Source: Skermanella aerolata KACC 11604 (GTDB lineage: Bacteria > Pseudomonadota > Alphaproteobacteria > Azospirillales > Azospirillaceae). From it: a stretch of DNA of 64,000 nucleotides. Each line of letters starts with the position of its first letter. Position 1 is the first letter of the stretch. The position numbers and the translations under genes were made by a program. The DNA lies in contig NZ_AVFK01000013.1 in assembly GCF_000936425.1 (NCBI RefSeq), positions 62,001 to 126,000 of the forward strand, given 5' to 3'. Of the stretch, positions 50,613 to 59,455 are shown piece after piece. Under the pieces are notes generated by a model that was not told the DNA's origin, did not search any database, and worked only from the letters and a program-made list of their open reading frames with translations.

Positions 50613-51284
50613 GTGATTGAAACCGAAGATAATCAGGTCGAGGTCAAACGCGGACGTCAGGCCAGAAACAGAGGCGCGTCTCAGGAAGCCAATCAGCACA
50701 TTGGTGAAAGGATTCGTATTCGCCGCACCCTGTTGAACTTGTCTCAGCCGGAACTCGGCAAGGCCTTGGGGATGTCGTTCCAGCAGATGCGGAAATACGA
50801 AACGGGAGCGAGTTCCGTGGGAGCCGGCCAGCTTTGCGAAATCGCAAAGGCGCTGGATGTTCCGGTCAGCTTCTTCTACGACGGTCTCGACGGGATCTCC
50901 GCTCCTGCCGAACCGGAGGTAAAGGAACGACAGGACGAGCGCTTCACCCGCGACGAACTTGAAGTCTTGAGTCACTACAAGGCCGCTCCCGGCGTTATCC
51001 AGGACGCGGTAAGAACTTTGCTCGGGTACATTTCAGGGCAGGATCGCGAAACCGGCGGGACGTTCAGGACTCCCGATCCGGTCGCAACGCCAGTCAGCCG
51101 GCCGAGAGGCCGGCCTCGCAAGAACGCCAAGGCTCCCGATACGGCACCGGTCCGCGAGAGCGTCGCCGAGGAAGCGTCGGACGAAGCGGACGCGGCCGGG
51201 GAGTCCGGCACGGCGGAGACGGGCAGAAAAACCCGCCGGCGGACCTATGGCGCCACCTGGTCTCCGCTGGACATCCGCAAGTAA
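50613..51284 (+). CDS. Xre-family DNA-binding protein with AT-hook-like tail
   Basis: 223 residues. The HTH is IGERIRIRRTLLNLSQPELGKALGMSFQQMRKYETG (residues 30-65), of the SinR/Xre type, with the following AGQLCEIAKALDVPVSFFYDGL. Residues 100-150 are a helical middle part (DERFTRDELEVLSHY). The C-terminal 75 residues are charged and disordered, with an AT-hook-like PRGRPRK and a final basic KTRRRTYG. The start is GTG 50613; it has no strong Shine-Dalgarno. It lies next to an AT-rich island, which could be its own target. Its regulon is unknown. Confidence 0.85.
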   Translation: MIETEDNQVEVKRGRQARNRGASQEANQHIGERIRIRRTLLNLSQPELGKALGMSFQQMRKYETGASSVGAGQLCEIAKALDVPVSFFYDGLDGISAPAEPEVKERQDERFTRDELEVLSHYKAAPGVIQDAVRTLLGYISGQDRETGGTFRTPDPVATPVSRPRGRPRKNAKAPDTAPVRESVAEEASDEADAAGESGTAETGRKTRRRTYGATWSPLDIRK

Positions 51285-51289
51285 AGCCG

Positions 51290-51347
51290 AAGCCCGCACC
51301 GGCCAATCCTCATCGGCGGGACGAAACCGGATCGGCCGTGCGGGCTT
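51290..51347. terminator. Convergent terminator-like inverted repeat
   Basis: AAGCCCGCACCGGCC and GGCCGTGCGGGCTT pair over 14 bp with one bulged C and a 29-base loop. It lies right after the Xre gene and includes the last codons of the convergent DMT gene. On the plus strand it ends CTTTGGGG, a weak T-run. Confidence 0.5.
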
Positions 51348-52290
51348 TGGGGCGCTGCGGCAGCAGACTTGGCAGCACCAGAACGATGAACAGGCCGGCG
51401 ACTACCAGCGACAGGGCCAGGAGGTCGGCGCCGGCCAGCGGCTCGCCAAGGATCAGGGCGCTGGAGAATACCCCGACCACCGGGATCGCCAGCGTTCCGA
51501 TCGCGGCGACATTGGCGGGAAACAGCGAGACGATGCGGAACCAGGCCCAGTGGCAATAGATCATCGGGATCAGCGCCGCATAGATCACGCCGAGCGCCCC
51601 AGGCGTGGTCAGGTCCATCACGGATGCCGGATCGCCTATCAGAAGGGCTGCCAGGATCACCGGCACACCGCCGATCGCAAGCTGCCAAGCAGCGAGCTGG
51701 ATGGTGTCCATCCGCCAGGGGATCGCCTTCAGCATGACGGTGCCGATTGCCCAGCAGATTGCGGCGGCCAGCATCATGGCGGCTCCCCAAGGCGTTCCGC
51801 CCAGCCGCCCGAACTCCGGAATCAGCAGGATCGCGAGCGCCGCCAGTCCCAGGGCAAGGCCGACGATGCGCAGTGCGGTCATGCGCTCCCGCAGGAAGAC
51901 GACGCTCAGGATGGATGCCCATAGCGGCATGGTGAAGGCGATGATCGACGCCCGCCCGGCAGCCATGAGCGTCAGCCCGAACGCCGAGAAGATCTGCCAG
52001 CATGTAACGTTGATCAGTGCCGTCAGGATCAGCGGCTTAAGATCGGCGGGCGGAATCCGGAGGCTGAGACTACGGGCGCGGGCTACCAGCATCAGTCCGC
52101 CCGCTCCGGCGATGAAGCAGATTGCCCGGAATGTCCAGGGGTCCATGTCGATGACGGCCAGCTTCATCGCTGGCCAGTTCGTGCCCCAGAAGAAGGCGAG
52201 CGAGGCCAGCAGGAAGAACCCCTGGCGGGGCAGTTGTTCGGACGATGAGGCGGCCGGAGCTTGCGATGCGGAGTCGGTTGCCTGTGCCAA
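51310..52290 (-). CDS. DMT-superfamily (EamA) exporter
   Basis: 326 residues, about ten membrane helices in two EamA repeats. Repeat 1 begins FFLLASLAFFWGTNWPAMKLAV and repeat 2 begins WGAAMMLAAAICWAIGTVMLKAI. Each has the WG-type start of the family. These inner-membrane proteins export amino acids and metabolites. The C-terminal tail is basic. It follows the Xre-cupin regulator by 78 bases on the same strand and may share its transcript, so it might export polyamine-related compounds, as inference only. Confidence 0.9.
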   Translation of the reverse strand: MAQATDSASQAPAASSSEQLPRQGFFLLASLAFFWGTNWPAMKLAVIDMDPWTFRAICFIAGAGGLMLVARARSLSLRIPPADLKPLILTALINVTCWQIFSAFGLTLMAAGRASIIAFTMPLWASILSVVFLRERMTALRIVGLALGLAALAILLIPEFGRLGGTPWGAAMMLAAAICWAIGTVMLKAIPWRMDTIQLAAWQLAIGGVPVILAALLIGDPASVMDLTTPGALGVIYAALIPMIYCHWAWFRIVSLFPANVAAIGTLAIPVVGVFSSALILGEPLAGADLLALSLVVAGLFIVLVLPSLLPQRPKARTADPVSSRR

Positions 52291-52368
52291 TGCGTTTCCT
52301 CGAAGGGACGGAAGGATTCTTGTTATGCAACGTCAACCCGCCGCCGCGCGCTTTGGCACCAGCGCCGA

Positions 52369-52977
52369 TCAGTAGAATGGCGGCGTAACGGCCCATAGGA
52401 TTTCCGCCTCGTCCTCTCCCAGATTGCGGAAGCGGTGCGGTCGCGGGCTATCGAAGCGGAACGTATCGCCGGCATTCAGGACGAAGACGAGATCGTCCAC
52501 CGCAAGTTCCACGGTTCCCTTCAGGACGGTCCCCGCTTCCTCTCCCACATGGCTGTAGGGCTCCATCCCGGAGCCGCCGTGACCTTCCAGACGGACGATC
52601 ATGAGCTGCAGGTTGCCGCCGTCATCGGGGGTCAGAAGCTCCTTGACCATGCCTCGGCCGGAAAAATCCAGCGTACGACGCCGCCCGGCGCGCACGATCA
52701 GGCCGGCTTCCTCCGGCGCTTCGCTGTCGGCGTCCGAGAACAGCCAATTCATCGGAATCTGAAGCGCTGTGCAGATGCGTCTCAGGACGCTGATCGATGG
52801 CGACGACAGACCCCGCTCGATCTGGCTGAGCAAACCGATCGACACTTCCGCCTCACGCGCGAGGCTTTCGAGCGACAGTTTTCGGATGCGCCGGCGTGCG
52901 CGAATACGGCGTCCTACGATGGCATCGGGGTCCTGGGACAGGGAATCCTGGGTAGTCTGAGCCGGGGGAGTACCCAT
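52369..52977 (-). CDS. Xre-cupin regulator, PuuR-like
   Basis: 202 residues from ATG 52977 (a start at 53022 is possible). The HTH is GRRIRARRRIRKLSLESLAREAEVSIGLLSQIERG, and the C-terminal half is a cupin (GSGMEPYSHVGEEAGTVLKG then FVLNAGDTFRFDSPRPHRF). The form is that of PuuR, which represses the putrescine degradation genes of E. coli. The gene diverges from a PuuB-like oxidase and polyamine ABC transporter, with a candidate operator between. It therefore probably senses a polyamine or its gamma-glutamyl derivative. Confidence 0.88.
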   Translation of the reverse strand: MGTPPAQTTQDSLSQDPDAIVGRRIRARRRIRKLSLESLAREAEVSIGLLSQIERGLSSPSISVLRRICTALQIPMNWLFSDADSEAPEEAGLIVRAGRRRTLDFSGRGMVKELLTPDDGGNLQLMIVRLEGHGGSGMEPYSHVGEEAGTVLKGTVELAVDDLVFVLNAGDTFRFDSPRPHRFRNLGEDEAEILWAVTPPFY

Positions 52978-53024
52978 TGCGGAAAGGGCCTTGATCGTTG
53001 ACAAGCAAAGTATATCGCTCATAC

Positions 53025-53052
53025 CGTGAAAAAAATAGCCTAGAATTTCACG
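53025..53052. promoter_or_regulatory. Candidate operator of the Xre-cupin regulator
   Basis: CGTGAAA and TTTCACG form a perfect 7-bp inverted repeat with a 14-base AT-rich spacer, so the half-site centres are 21 bases (two helical turns) apart. It lies between the divergent regulator and oxidase genes, 24 bases before the oxidase start. Confidence 0.55.
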
Positions 53053-53075
53053 ATAACGGCAGGAGCAGAGCCTTT

Positions 53076-54380
53076 ATGTCTGGTATGGTGAAGAATGGAG
53101 CATTGCCGCCTTCTTTATGGGCAGCGACCGCGACGACGAAGAAAGAGTACCCTCGTCTCCAGGGCGTCCATCTCGCCGACGTCGTGATCGTGGGCGGGGG
53201 CTTCACCGGATTGTCCGCCGCGCTGCATTTGGCGGAGGCCGGTACTAAGGCCCTGGTTCTGGAAGCCCATGAACCAGGCTGGGGCGCTTCGGGACGGAAC
53301 GGCGGGCAGGTCATTCCGGGTCTCAAATACGACCCGGACGAGTTGGAAAGCCACTTCGGCCCGGAAGTCGTCAAGACGGCCGGCGGCGGACCGGATCTGG
53401 TGTTCTCCCTGATCGAAAAACATGCAATCGACTGCCATCCCGTCCGCAAGGGCTGGATCCAGCCGGCTCACGACTCCAAGGCGCTCGGCACCGTGCTGGG
53501 CCGTGCGGCGCAATGGGCGAAGCGCGGCGTCGACATGGAAGTGCTGGAGAAGGATCGGCTCGACCAGCTCATGGGCACCGGGTTCTATGTCGGCGGCTGG
53601 ATCGACAAGCGCGGCGGCGGCATCCAACCGCTCAGCTACGCACGCGGACTTGCAGCGGCGGCGGCCAAGGCCGGTGCCGGCATCCATGGGGACTCTCCCG
53701 TCAAGGCGCTGTCGAGGGCACCCGCCGGCTGGATCGTCGAGACCGGGGACGCGACGATCACTGCGCAGAAGGTCATCCTGGCGACCAACGGCTATACCGA
53801 TCATCTCTGGCCCGGACTGGCGAAGACGGTCGTGCCGATCTACAGCTTCCAGATCGCGACGCGTCCGCTGGGCGACAATGTCCGGCGTTCCATCCTGCCG
53901 GAAGGGCAGGTCGCATCCGATACGCGCCGGCTGCTCTGGTACTACAGGCTGGACCATCAGGGCCGGCTGGTGATGGGGGGCAGGGGGCCTTTCAAGGAAA
54001 CGCCCGGCTACGACGACGCGGGAAGCCTGAAATCGGCGATTTCCCGGCTGTATCCCCAGGTGGCGGAAGATCCCCTGGAATTCGTCTGGGCCGGCAAGGT
54101 CGCCATGACGCAGGATCACCTGCCGCACCTTCACGTATTGGCCGACGGCCTGTATGCCGGATTGGGTTTCAACGGTCGGGGTGTCGCCATGGGCACCGTC
54201 ATGGGGCGCATGCTGGCCCTGCTGGCTGGAGGGGCCGACCCGCGCGACGTTCCGTTTCCGATCACCGCCATGAAGCCGATGGCGTTCCACCGACTGCACC
54301 GGCCCGCCGTGATGGCGATCGCCGAGTACTACAAGATCCGTGATGCGCTGGAAGCAAGGTTCGGCTCCAAGGCCGCCTGA
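53076..54380 (+). CDS. FAD-dependent amine oxidase, PuuB-like
   Basis: 434 residues from ATG 53076 with AGGAG upstream. The FAD motif is DVVIVGGGFTGLSAALHLAEAG near residue 35, then GWGASGRNGGQV, the flavin-side loop of the DAO family. The C-terminal NGRGVAMGTVMGRMLA binds the other side of FAD. The layout is that of gamma-glutamylputrescine oxidase (PuuB) and other polyamine oxidases. It makes an aldehyde, ammonia and H2O2 from an amine. A longer frame upstream is not conserved. It heads an operon with a polyamine-type ABC transporter. Confidence 0.87.
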   Translation: MSGMVKNGALPPSLWAATATTKKEYPRLQGVHLADVVIVGGGFTGLSAALHLAEAGTKALVLEAHEPGWGASGRNGGQVIPGLKYDPDELESHFGPEVVKTAGGGPDLVFSLIEKHAIDCHPVRKGWIQPAHDSKALGTVLGRAAQWAKRGVDMEVLEKDRLDQLMGTGFYVGGWIDKRGGGIQPLSYARGLAAAAAKAGAGIHGDSPVKALSRAPAGWIVETGDATITAQKVILATNGYTDHLWPGLAKTVVPIYSFQIATRPLGDNVRRSILPEGQVASDTRRLLWYYRLDHQGRLVMGGRGPFKETPGYDDAGSLKSAISRLYPQVAEDPLEFVWAGKVAMTQDHLPHLHVLADGLYAGLGFNGRGVAMGTVMGRMLALLAGGADPRDVPFPITAMKPMAFHRLHRPAVMAIAEYYKIRDALEARFGSKAA

Positions 54381-54442
54381 GCGCACCGATGGAACGCAAG
54401 CAAACAACAAGCCTGCAAAAAGAACAGAGGAGAGTGACGGCG

Positions 54443-55477
54443 ATGAATACAGGAAAACTTCGGGCGCTTTTCGGCGCCGTGTCAGTCGCGGCATTGCTGA
54501 CGGCGACGGTGGCCGAGGCCAAGGACACGTTGACGGTCGTGTCGTTCGGCGGGTCGTATCAGGATGCCCAGCGGAAGGCCATGTTCGAGCCGACGGCAAA
54601 AGCGCTCGGCATCGACATCAAGGAAGATACGTTGAGCGGCTTGGCCGAGGTCCGCTTGCAGGTGCGTTCCGGCAGCGTCAGTTGGGACGTGGTCGATCTG
54701 GGCGCAACGGACTGCGCGATCGGTGCTGCGGAAGGATTGTTCGAGCCGCTGGACTATGACGTCATCAAGGCCGATGGCATCGCCAAGCCGATGGTCAATG
54801 ACGACTGGATCGGCATCATCTATTATTCGACCGTCCTTGCCTGGAACAAGAAACTCGACAAGCAACCCAAGACCTGGGCCGATTTCTGGAATGCCAAGGA
54901 CTTCCCTGGCAGCCGGTCGCTCCGCAACAACCCGCAAGTCATCATGGAACTGGCCCTGTTGGCCGACGGCGTGCCGCTCGACAAGCTGTATCCGCTCGAC
55001 GCCGACCGCGCGTTCAAGAAGCTGGAAGAGATCAAGCCGCACATCACGACATGGTGGGGATCGGGTGCCCAGTCGGCGCAGCTCATCAAGGACGGCGAGG
55101 TCGATATGCTCGCGATCTGGAACGGGCGGCTTTCGTCCGCCATGAAGGACGGCGCCAACGCCGACTACACCTACGACCAGGGTCTCCTGAACGCCGACTG
55201 CCTGGCGATCCCCAAGGGATCGAAGAACGTCGAGCTGGCGCAGAAAGCAATCGCCATGTTCGTCTCCCCCGAACAGCAGGCGGAAATACCGAAATACATC
55301 AACTACGGTCCAGTCAATGCCAAGGCCTTCGACTTGGACGTCCTGACGGCGGAGCAGAAGGCGCTGCTGAACTCCTCGCCCGAAAACATGAAGAAGCAGG
55401 TCGTGGTCGATGCCCAGTGGTGGGGCGAGAACGGCGCCGAGCTTCAGGAGCGCTGGGACAGCTTCACCCAGAAGTAA
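54443..55477 (+). CDS. Polyamine-type ABC transporter substrate-binding protein
   Basis: 344 residues from ATG 54443, after AGAGGAGAG. Residues 1-25 are a signal peptide (GKLRALFGAVSVAALLTATVAEA). It is a PotD/PotF-like family-1 binding protein: LTVVSFGGSYQDAQRKAMFEP at the start, then a lobe crossing near DWIGIIYYSTVLAWNKK. The ligand residues (Asp/Trp box) are partly visible (TWWGSGAQ). Neighbours are PotA-, PotB- and PotC-like genes, so putrescine, spermidine or a related amine is expected. Confidence 0.87.
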   Translation: MNTGKLRALFGAVSVAALLTATVAEAKDTLTVVSFGGSYQDAQRKAMFEPTAKALGIDIKEDTLSGLAEVRLQVRSGSVSWDVVDLGATDCAIGAAEGLFEPLDYDVIKADGIAKPMVNDDWIGIIYYSTVLAWNKKLDKQPKTWADFWNAKDFPGSRSLRNNPQVIMELALLADGVPLDKLYPLDADRAFKKLEEIKPHITTWWGSGAQSAQLIKDGEVDMLAIWNGRLSSAMKDGANADYTYDQGLLNADCLAIPKGSKNVELAQKAIAMFVSPEQQAEIPKYINYGPVNAKAFDLDVLTAEQKALLNSSPENMKKQVVVDAQWWGENGAELQERWDSFTQK

Positions 55478-55545
55478 GCCGGCTTGGAAGAAAGCCGGCT
55501 GCCTGTCCGGTCAGTTTTGAAAAACCGCAAATCGAGAGGCTGCAC

Positions 55546-56619
55546 ATGGCCAACCCGATAACCATCCGCAGCGTTCGCAAGACTTACGGCGACTTCGTGG
55601 CCCTCGAGGGCATCGACATGGATATCGCCGCCGGCGAGTTCATGACGCTGCTCGGACCTTCGGGCTCGGGCAAGACCACGCTGCTGATGATCCTGGCCGG
55701 GTTCACCCGGCCGGATGCCGGCAGCATCCAGGTGGCGGGGCAGGAGATCGTCCGGACCCCGCCGCACAAGCGGGACATCGGCATGGTGTTCCAGAACTAC
55801 GCGTTGTTTCCTCATATGGATGTCGCAGGAAACGTTGCGTTTCCCTTGAAGCTGCGCAAGGTCGCGAGGGCGGAGATCGAGACGCGGGTGCGGCGGGCGC
55901 TGGCCCAGGTGCAGCTCGAAAGCTTCATCGACCGGGGCGTCGACCAGCTCTCGGGCGGCCAGCGCCAGCGCGTGGCGCTGGCCCGCGCCCTGGTGTTCGA
56001 GCCGAAGATCGTCCTGATGGACGAGCCTCTCTCGGCGCTCGACAAGAAGCTGCGGGAAGAGATGCAGATCGAGTTGAAGCATCTGCATGACCGGCTCGGC
56101 ATGACGACGGTCTACGTCACGCACGATCAGCGCGAAGCGCTGACCATGTCGGACAGGATCGCCGTCATGTGCAAGGGCGCCATCCGCCAGCTTGCGACGC
56201 CGCGCGACATCTACGATCGTCCGGCCGACCAGTTCGTGGCTGATTTCATCGGCGAATCCACCTTCCTGCCGGTCGAATGGGACGGGCGGGGAGGCGCTTC
56301 GCTGGCCGGCTCCGCCATTGCGTCGAGCAACCCGCAGGCGGCGGGCAAGGGGCGGCACTTCCTGTTGGTGCGGCCTGAGAAGCTGGAATTCCTCAACGGT
56401 GCGGAGGACGGCTATAACCGTATCTCCGGCACCGTTGACGAGATCATCTTCCAGGGCGAGGCGGTGCTGGTCTATGTCCGGATCGGCGACGGCAACCGGC
56501 TGGCGGTGCGGAAAGGCACCCGTCAGGGCGTGTTCACCAGCCTGCCGGAAGTCGGCCAAACGGTGACGCTCGGGCTGCACCGGGACGACACGATCATCGT
56601 GCCGGAGATGGCGGCATGA
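55546..56619 (+). CDS. potA: ABC transporter ATPase, PotA-like
   Basis: 357 residues. Walker A is GPSGSGKTT, the Q-loop VFQNYALFPHM, the signature LSGGQRQRVALARAL, Walker B IVLMDEPLSALD and the H-loop VTHDQREA. A C-terminal TOBE-type regulatory domain begins near 270 (RHFLLVRPEKLEFL). This is the usual form for polyamine, spermidine and related importers. It overlaps the start of the next permease by ATGA. Substrate is assigned from the operon context. Confidence 0.9.
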   Translation: MANPITIRSVRKTYGDFVALEGIDMDIAAGEFMTLLGPSGSGKTTLLMILAGFTRPDAGSIQVAGQEIVRTPPHKRDIGMVFQNYALFPHMDVAGNVAFPLKLRKVARAEIETRVRRALAQVQLESFIDRGVDQLSGGQRQRVALARALVFEPKIVLMDEPLSALDKKLREEMQIELKHLHDRLGMTTVYVTHDQREALTMSDRIAVMCKGAIRQLATPRDIYDRPADQFVADFIGESTFLPVEWDGRGGASLAGSAIASSNPQAAGKGRHFLLVRPEKLEFLNGAEDGYNRISGTVDEIIFQGEAVLVYVRIGDGNRLAVRKGTRQGVFTSLPEVGQTVTLGLHRDDTIIVPEMAA

Positions 56620-57536
56620 CGATGGACATCCCGGTTCAGGGGGCGCACGGCCTCGGCAGGCCGGCCGCTGCCCGTCCCCACAGCGGCGAACTGGCGGCGG
56701 ATTCCCGGTCCGAGCAGCGCCGAATCCTGGGTCTTTCGCTGCCCAGCCTGCTGCTGGTAACGGCCCTGCTGCTGATCCCAGTCGGCTGGCTGTTCGGCCT
56801 GTCGTTCTTCAAGCGCGGCGTCTTCACCTTCGACCATTACCTAAGGATGGTCGAGCATTCCTCCTATATCGCGATCTTCCAGACCACGTTCAGCCTCAGC
56901 ATCCTGGTCACGCTGATCTGCGTGCTGCTGGGCTATCCTGTCGCCTACTTGCTGGCGCAACTGCCCCGGCGCTGGGCGACGCTGGGGATGGCGCTGGTCA
57001 TCCTGCCGTTCTGGACCAGCCTGCTTGTCCGCACATATGCCTGGCTGGTGCTGCTTCAGCGGACCGGCGTCATCAACACGACGCTGATATCGGCGGGCAT
57101 CATCGACGAGCCGCTGCAACTGGTCCACAACTACACGGGAACGGTGATCGGCATGACCCATATCATGCTGCCGTTTCTGATCCTGCCGCTCTACGCCTCG
57201 ATCAAGGCGATCGACATGGACTATGTCCGGGCCGCGTCCAACCTGGGCGCTTCGCCGACCCAGGCGTTCCTGAAGATCTTCCTGCCGCTGTCGCTGCCGG
57301 GGCTGATCGCCGGATCGCTTCTGGTGTTCATCATCTGCCTCGGGTTCTACGTAACGCCGCAGATCCTGGGCGGTGGCCGGGTGACAACCGTCTCCATGAA
57401 GATCCAGCAGAACATCGGCATGTATTTCGACTGGGGAGCGGGAAGTGCGCTGGGCGTGGCGCTTCTGGTCTTCGTCGGTCTGATCTTCCTGGTGGCTCAC
57501 CGGCTTGCCGGGCTCGAACGCATGTTCAAGGGGTAA
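56616..57536 (+). CDS. potB: ABC transporter permease, PotB-like
   Basis: 306 residues, six membrane helices after a cytoplasmic N-terminus of 38 residues. The EAA loop is near residue 210 (DMDYVRAASNLGASPTQAFLKI). The Pro/Gly-rich start (PVQGAHGLGRPAAARP) is not conserved. It belongs to the PotB/PotH family that forms a heterodimer with PotC/PotI. The start overlaps the ATPase stop, and the next gene follows three bases later. Confidence 0.9.
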   Translation: MTMDIPVQGAHGLGRPAAARPHSGELAADSRSEQRRILGLSLPSLLLVTALLLIPVGWLFGLSFFKRGVFTFDHYLRMVEHSSYIAIFQTTFSLSILVTLICVLLGYPVAYLLAQLPRRWATLGMALVILPFWTSLLVRTYAWLVLLQRTGVINTTLISAGIIDEPLQLVHNYTGTVIGMTHIMLPFLILPLYASIKAIDMDYVRAASNLGASPTQAFLKIFLPLSLPGLIAGSLLVFIICLGFYVTPQILGGGRVTTVSMKIQQNIGMYFDWGAGSALGVALLVFVGLIFLVAHRLAGLERMFKG

Positions 57537-57539
57537 GCG

Positions 57540-58355
57540 ATGTCAGCACAGCCGATACCGATTTCCCACTGGCGGCGAGCGTGGCTCTACGTCCTGGTCG
57601 CCGCCGTCCTGCTGTTCCTGATCGTGCCGATGCTGATCGTCGTGCCGATGTCGTTCTCCGGGTCGGAATACCTGGAGTTTCCGCCCCGCGAATGGTCGCT
57701 CCGCTGGTACGCCAGCTACTTCAACTCGCCGGAATGGATGGCCTCGACGCGGGTGTCGTTCGCCGCCGCCGTCCTGACGGCGCTGATCGCAACGCCGCTG
57801 GGCGTCGCCGCCGCCTATGCCCTCAATGCCGTCCGGCTGCGGCTGACACCGGTGCTTCAGGTGATCCTGCTGCTGCCGCAGATGGTGCCAGTGATCCTGA
57901 TCGGCATCGGCATCTTCTACATCTACATCCAGCTTCAACTGGTCAACACGCTGTTCGGGATCGTGCTGGCCCATACGCTGCTAGCGGTGCCGTTCGTGGT
58001 GGTCACGGTGATGTCGGGCCTGCGCAGCTACGACATGACGCAGGAAAAGGTGGCGAGGAGCCTGGGCGCCCCGCGCTGGAAAGCATTCATGCTGGTGACC
58101 CTGCCGCAGATCAAGCTGTCGGTGATCTCGGGCGCCCTGTTCGCCTTCATCACCTCGCTCGACGAGGTGGTCATCGGCCTGTTCATCGCCGGCGGCGACA
58201 ACACTGTGCTGACACGCCGCATGTTCCAGTCGCTGCGCGACCAGATCGATCCGACGATCGCCGCGATCTCGTCGCTGCTGATCATCCTGTCGGCGGTTGT
58301 GCTGGCAAGCGTGGCCGTCATGAGTGGTGGGAAGAAACAGCGGTCGGAAGCTTGA
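57540..58355 (+). CDS. potC: ABC transporter permease, PotC-like
   Basis: 271 residues with six membrane helices. After the first helix (VLVAAVLLFLIVPMLIVVPMSF) comes the conserved WSLRWYASYF block of PotC. The EAA loop is DMTQEKVARSLGAPRWKAFMLV. It is the last gene of the polyamine operon, and a hairpin follows its stop by six bases. Confidence 0.9.
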   Translation: MSAQPIPISHWRRAWLYVLVAAVLLFLIVPMLIVVPMSFSGSEYLEFPPREWSLRWYASYFNSPEWMASTRVSFAAAVLTALIATPLGVAAAYALNAVRLRLTPVLQVILLLPQMVPVILIGIGIFYIYIQLQLVNTLFGIVLAHTLLAVPFVVVTVMSGLRSYDMTQEKVARSLGAPRWKAFMLVTLPQIKLSVISGALFAFITSLDEVVIGLFIAGGDNTVLTRRMFQSLRDQIDPTIAAISSLLIILSAVVLASVAVMSGGKKQRSEA

Positions 58356-58360
58356 TCGAT

Positions 58361-58385
58361 TAGAAGCGGCCTCTGGCTGCTTCTA
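58361..58385. terminator. Hairpin terminator at the end of the polyamine operon
   Basis: TAGAAGC-g-GCC, loop TCT, GGC-t-GCTTCTA: an 11-bp stem with one G.T pair. It lies between convergent genes, six bases after potC, and probably serves both. No T-run follows. Confidence 0.55.
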
Positions 58386-58393
58386 CAGGGTGC

Positions 58394-58792
58394 CTAATCC
58401 GACACCAGCATCCGCTCCATCCGGTCGATTCGCGTCATCAGGCGGTCGGCCGGATAAGCCTCCCCCCGGACGGGACAGGCGCGGCTGTGCCGGAATGCGG
58501 TCAGGATCTGGTCACGGCTCAGCCCAGGAAACGCCGCTTCGGCTTCGGACAGGTCAAGGCGGCCGTTCGCGGCGGGCCTGACCAGAGCCGCCACGCTATG
58601 AACGGCAATGCCGGTACCCGGCAGCAGAGGGTCGCTTCGCTGCCCGGCTTGCGCGGGCGCCTTTTCCCGCGACCGGAGCAGGTCACGCAGGCTGGCGAGT
58701 TCCAGCACCATGGCATCCCTGGCAAAGCCAGCTTCCATGCGGTTCAGTTTTTGTCCGCCGAATTCCGCGGCATTCCGATCCTCACTGAACAC
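58394..58792 (-). CDS. Hypothetical protein
   Basis: 132 residues from GTG 58792, preceded closely by GAGGCGAGG. I do not recognise it. It is soluble and mostly helical, with a first part (AMVLELASLRDLLRSREKAPA) and a C-terminal helix ending DRLMTRIDRMERMLVSD. The middle has SEAEAAFPGLSRDQILTAFRH. Two cysteines or fewer, no signal peptide. Third positions are mostly G/C. It is not clearly part of the toxin-antitoxin pair upstream, since 66 bases separate them. Confidence 0.55.
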   Translation of the reverse strand: MFSEDRNAAEFGGQKLNRMEAGFARDAMVLELASLRDLLRSREKAPAQAGQRSDPLLPGTGIAVHSVAALVRPAANGRLDLSEAEAAFPGLSRDQILTAFRHSRACPVRGEAYPADRLMTRIDRMERMLVSD

Positions 58793-58858
58793 CCTCGCCT
58801 CTCATTCAGTTGTCGAGCCTTTTTCACTTTCCATCGGCGCCGCTGTCGTAACGATTAA

Positions 58859-59455
58859 CTACGATGGACCCCGAGCGCTACCTATGGCTGCCGGATCATC
58901 GACGCCATCCGGCAGGTCGGTGAAGATGCGCTTGTTCGCAGGGCGTCGATCCGGTTTCGATGGATGCGTCATCTCGTGGATGATCGCATTCGCCGACAGG
59001 ATCACGCCGACCCGCTCCAGGCCCCGCAGCAGTCCGACGGTCGAAAGCAGGTGGAGGTTCGGCGGCTTGTTGAAGACGCGGACTCCGGCGTCCTCGAATA
59101 GGATGGCCACCGGTTCGCCAAAGCTGACATACTTGAGCAGGCCGTCGTCCGACGACATAAAATCGACGATGGCGAGTTCGCCGGCGTTCTTCTTGAGCTT
59201 CTTTCCGGTGCGACGCTTTTCGCGCTCCTGTTCCCCGATCTCGGTGTTCTCGATGATGAATGGTGGCTGATTGTTGTCGATGAATGCCTTGACGGTCCGG
59301 TCCTTGAGATAGGAAAGATCGCTGGTCAACTCGTCGTAAACCGCATCGACCACGACCAATCGCATGTCCAGTGCGAGCAGCAAATCCAACCGGTCGGCCA
59401 CCCAAAGGCTGTTGAAGGGTCCGGCATCGGGAATGATGACGGTGCACCGTTTCAA
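58859..59455 (-). CDS. PIN-like toxin of a toxin-antitoxin pair
   Basis: 198 residues. The N-terminus VIIPDAGPFNSLWVA has Asp10 of PIN nucleases, then Glu42 in YDELTSD; further acidic residues are in VDFMSSDDGLL near 98 and LFEDAGVRVF near 120, which is the usual four-acid layout. The family cuts tRNA or mRNA in a Mg2+-dependent way. About 50 extra residues at the C-terminus (PSKPDRRPANKRIFTDL) are not in short VapC proteins. The ATG overlaps the antitoxin's stop (ATGA), so the two are coupled as in TA operons. Confidence 0.75.
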   Translation of the reverse strand: MKRCTVIIPDAGPFNSLWVADRLDLLLALDMRLVVVDAVYDELTSDLSYLKDRTVKAFIDNNQPPFIIENTEIGEQEREKRRTGKKLKKNAGELAIVDFMSSDDGLLKYVSFGEPVAILFEDAGVRVFNKPPNLHLLSTVGLLRGLERVGVILSANAIIHEMTHPSKPDRRPANKRIFTDLPDGVDDPAAIGSARGPS

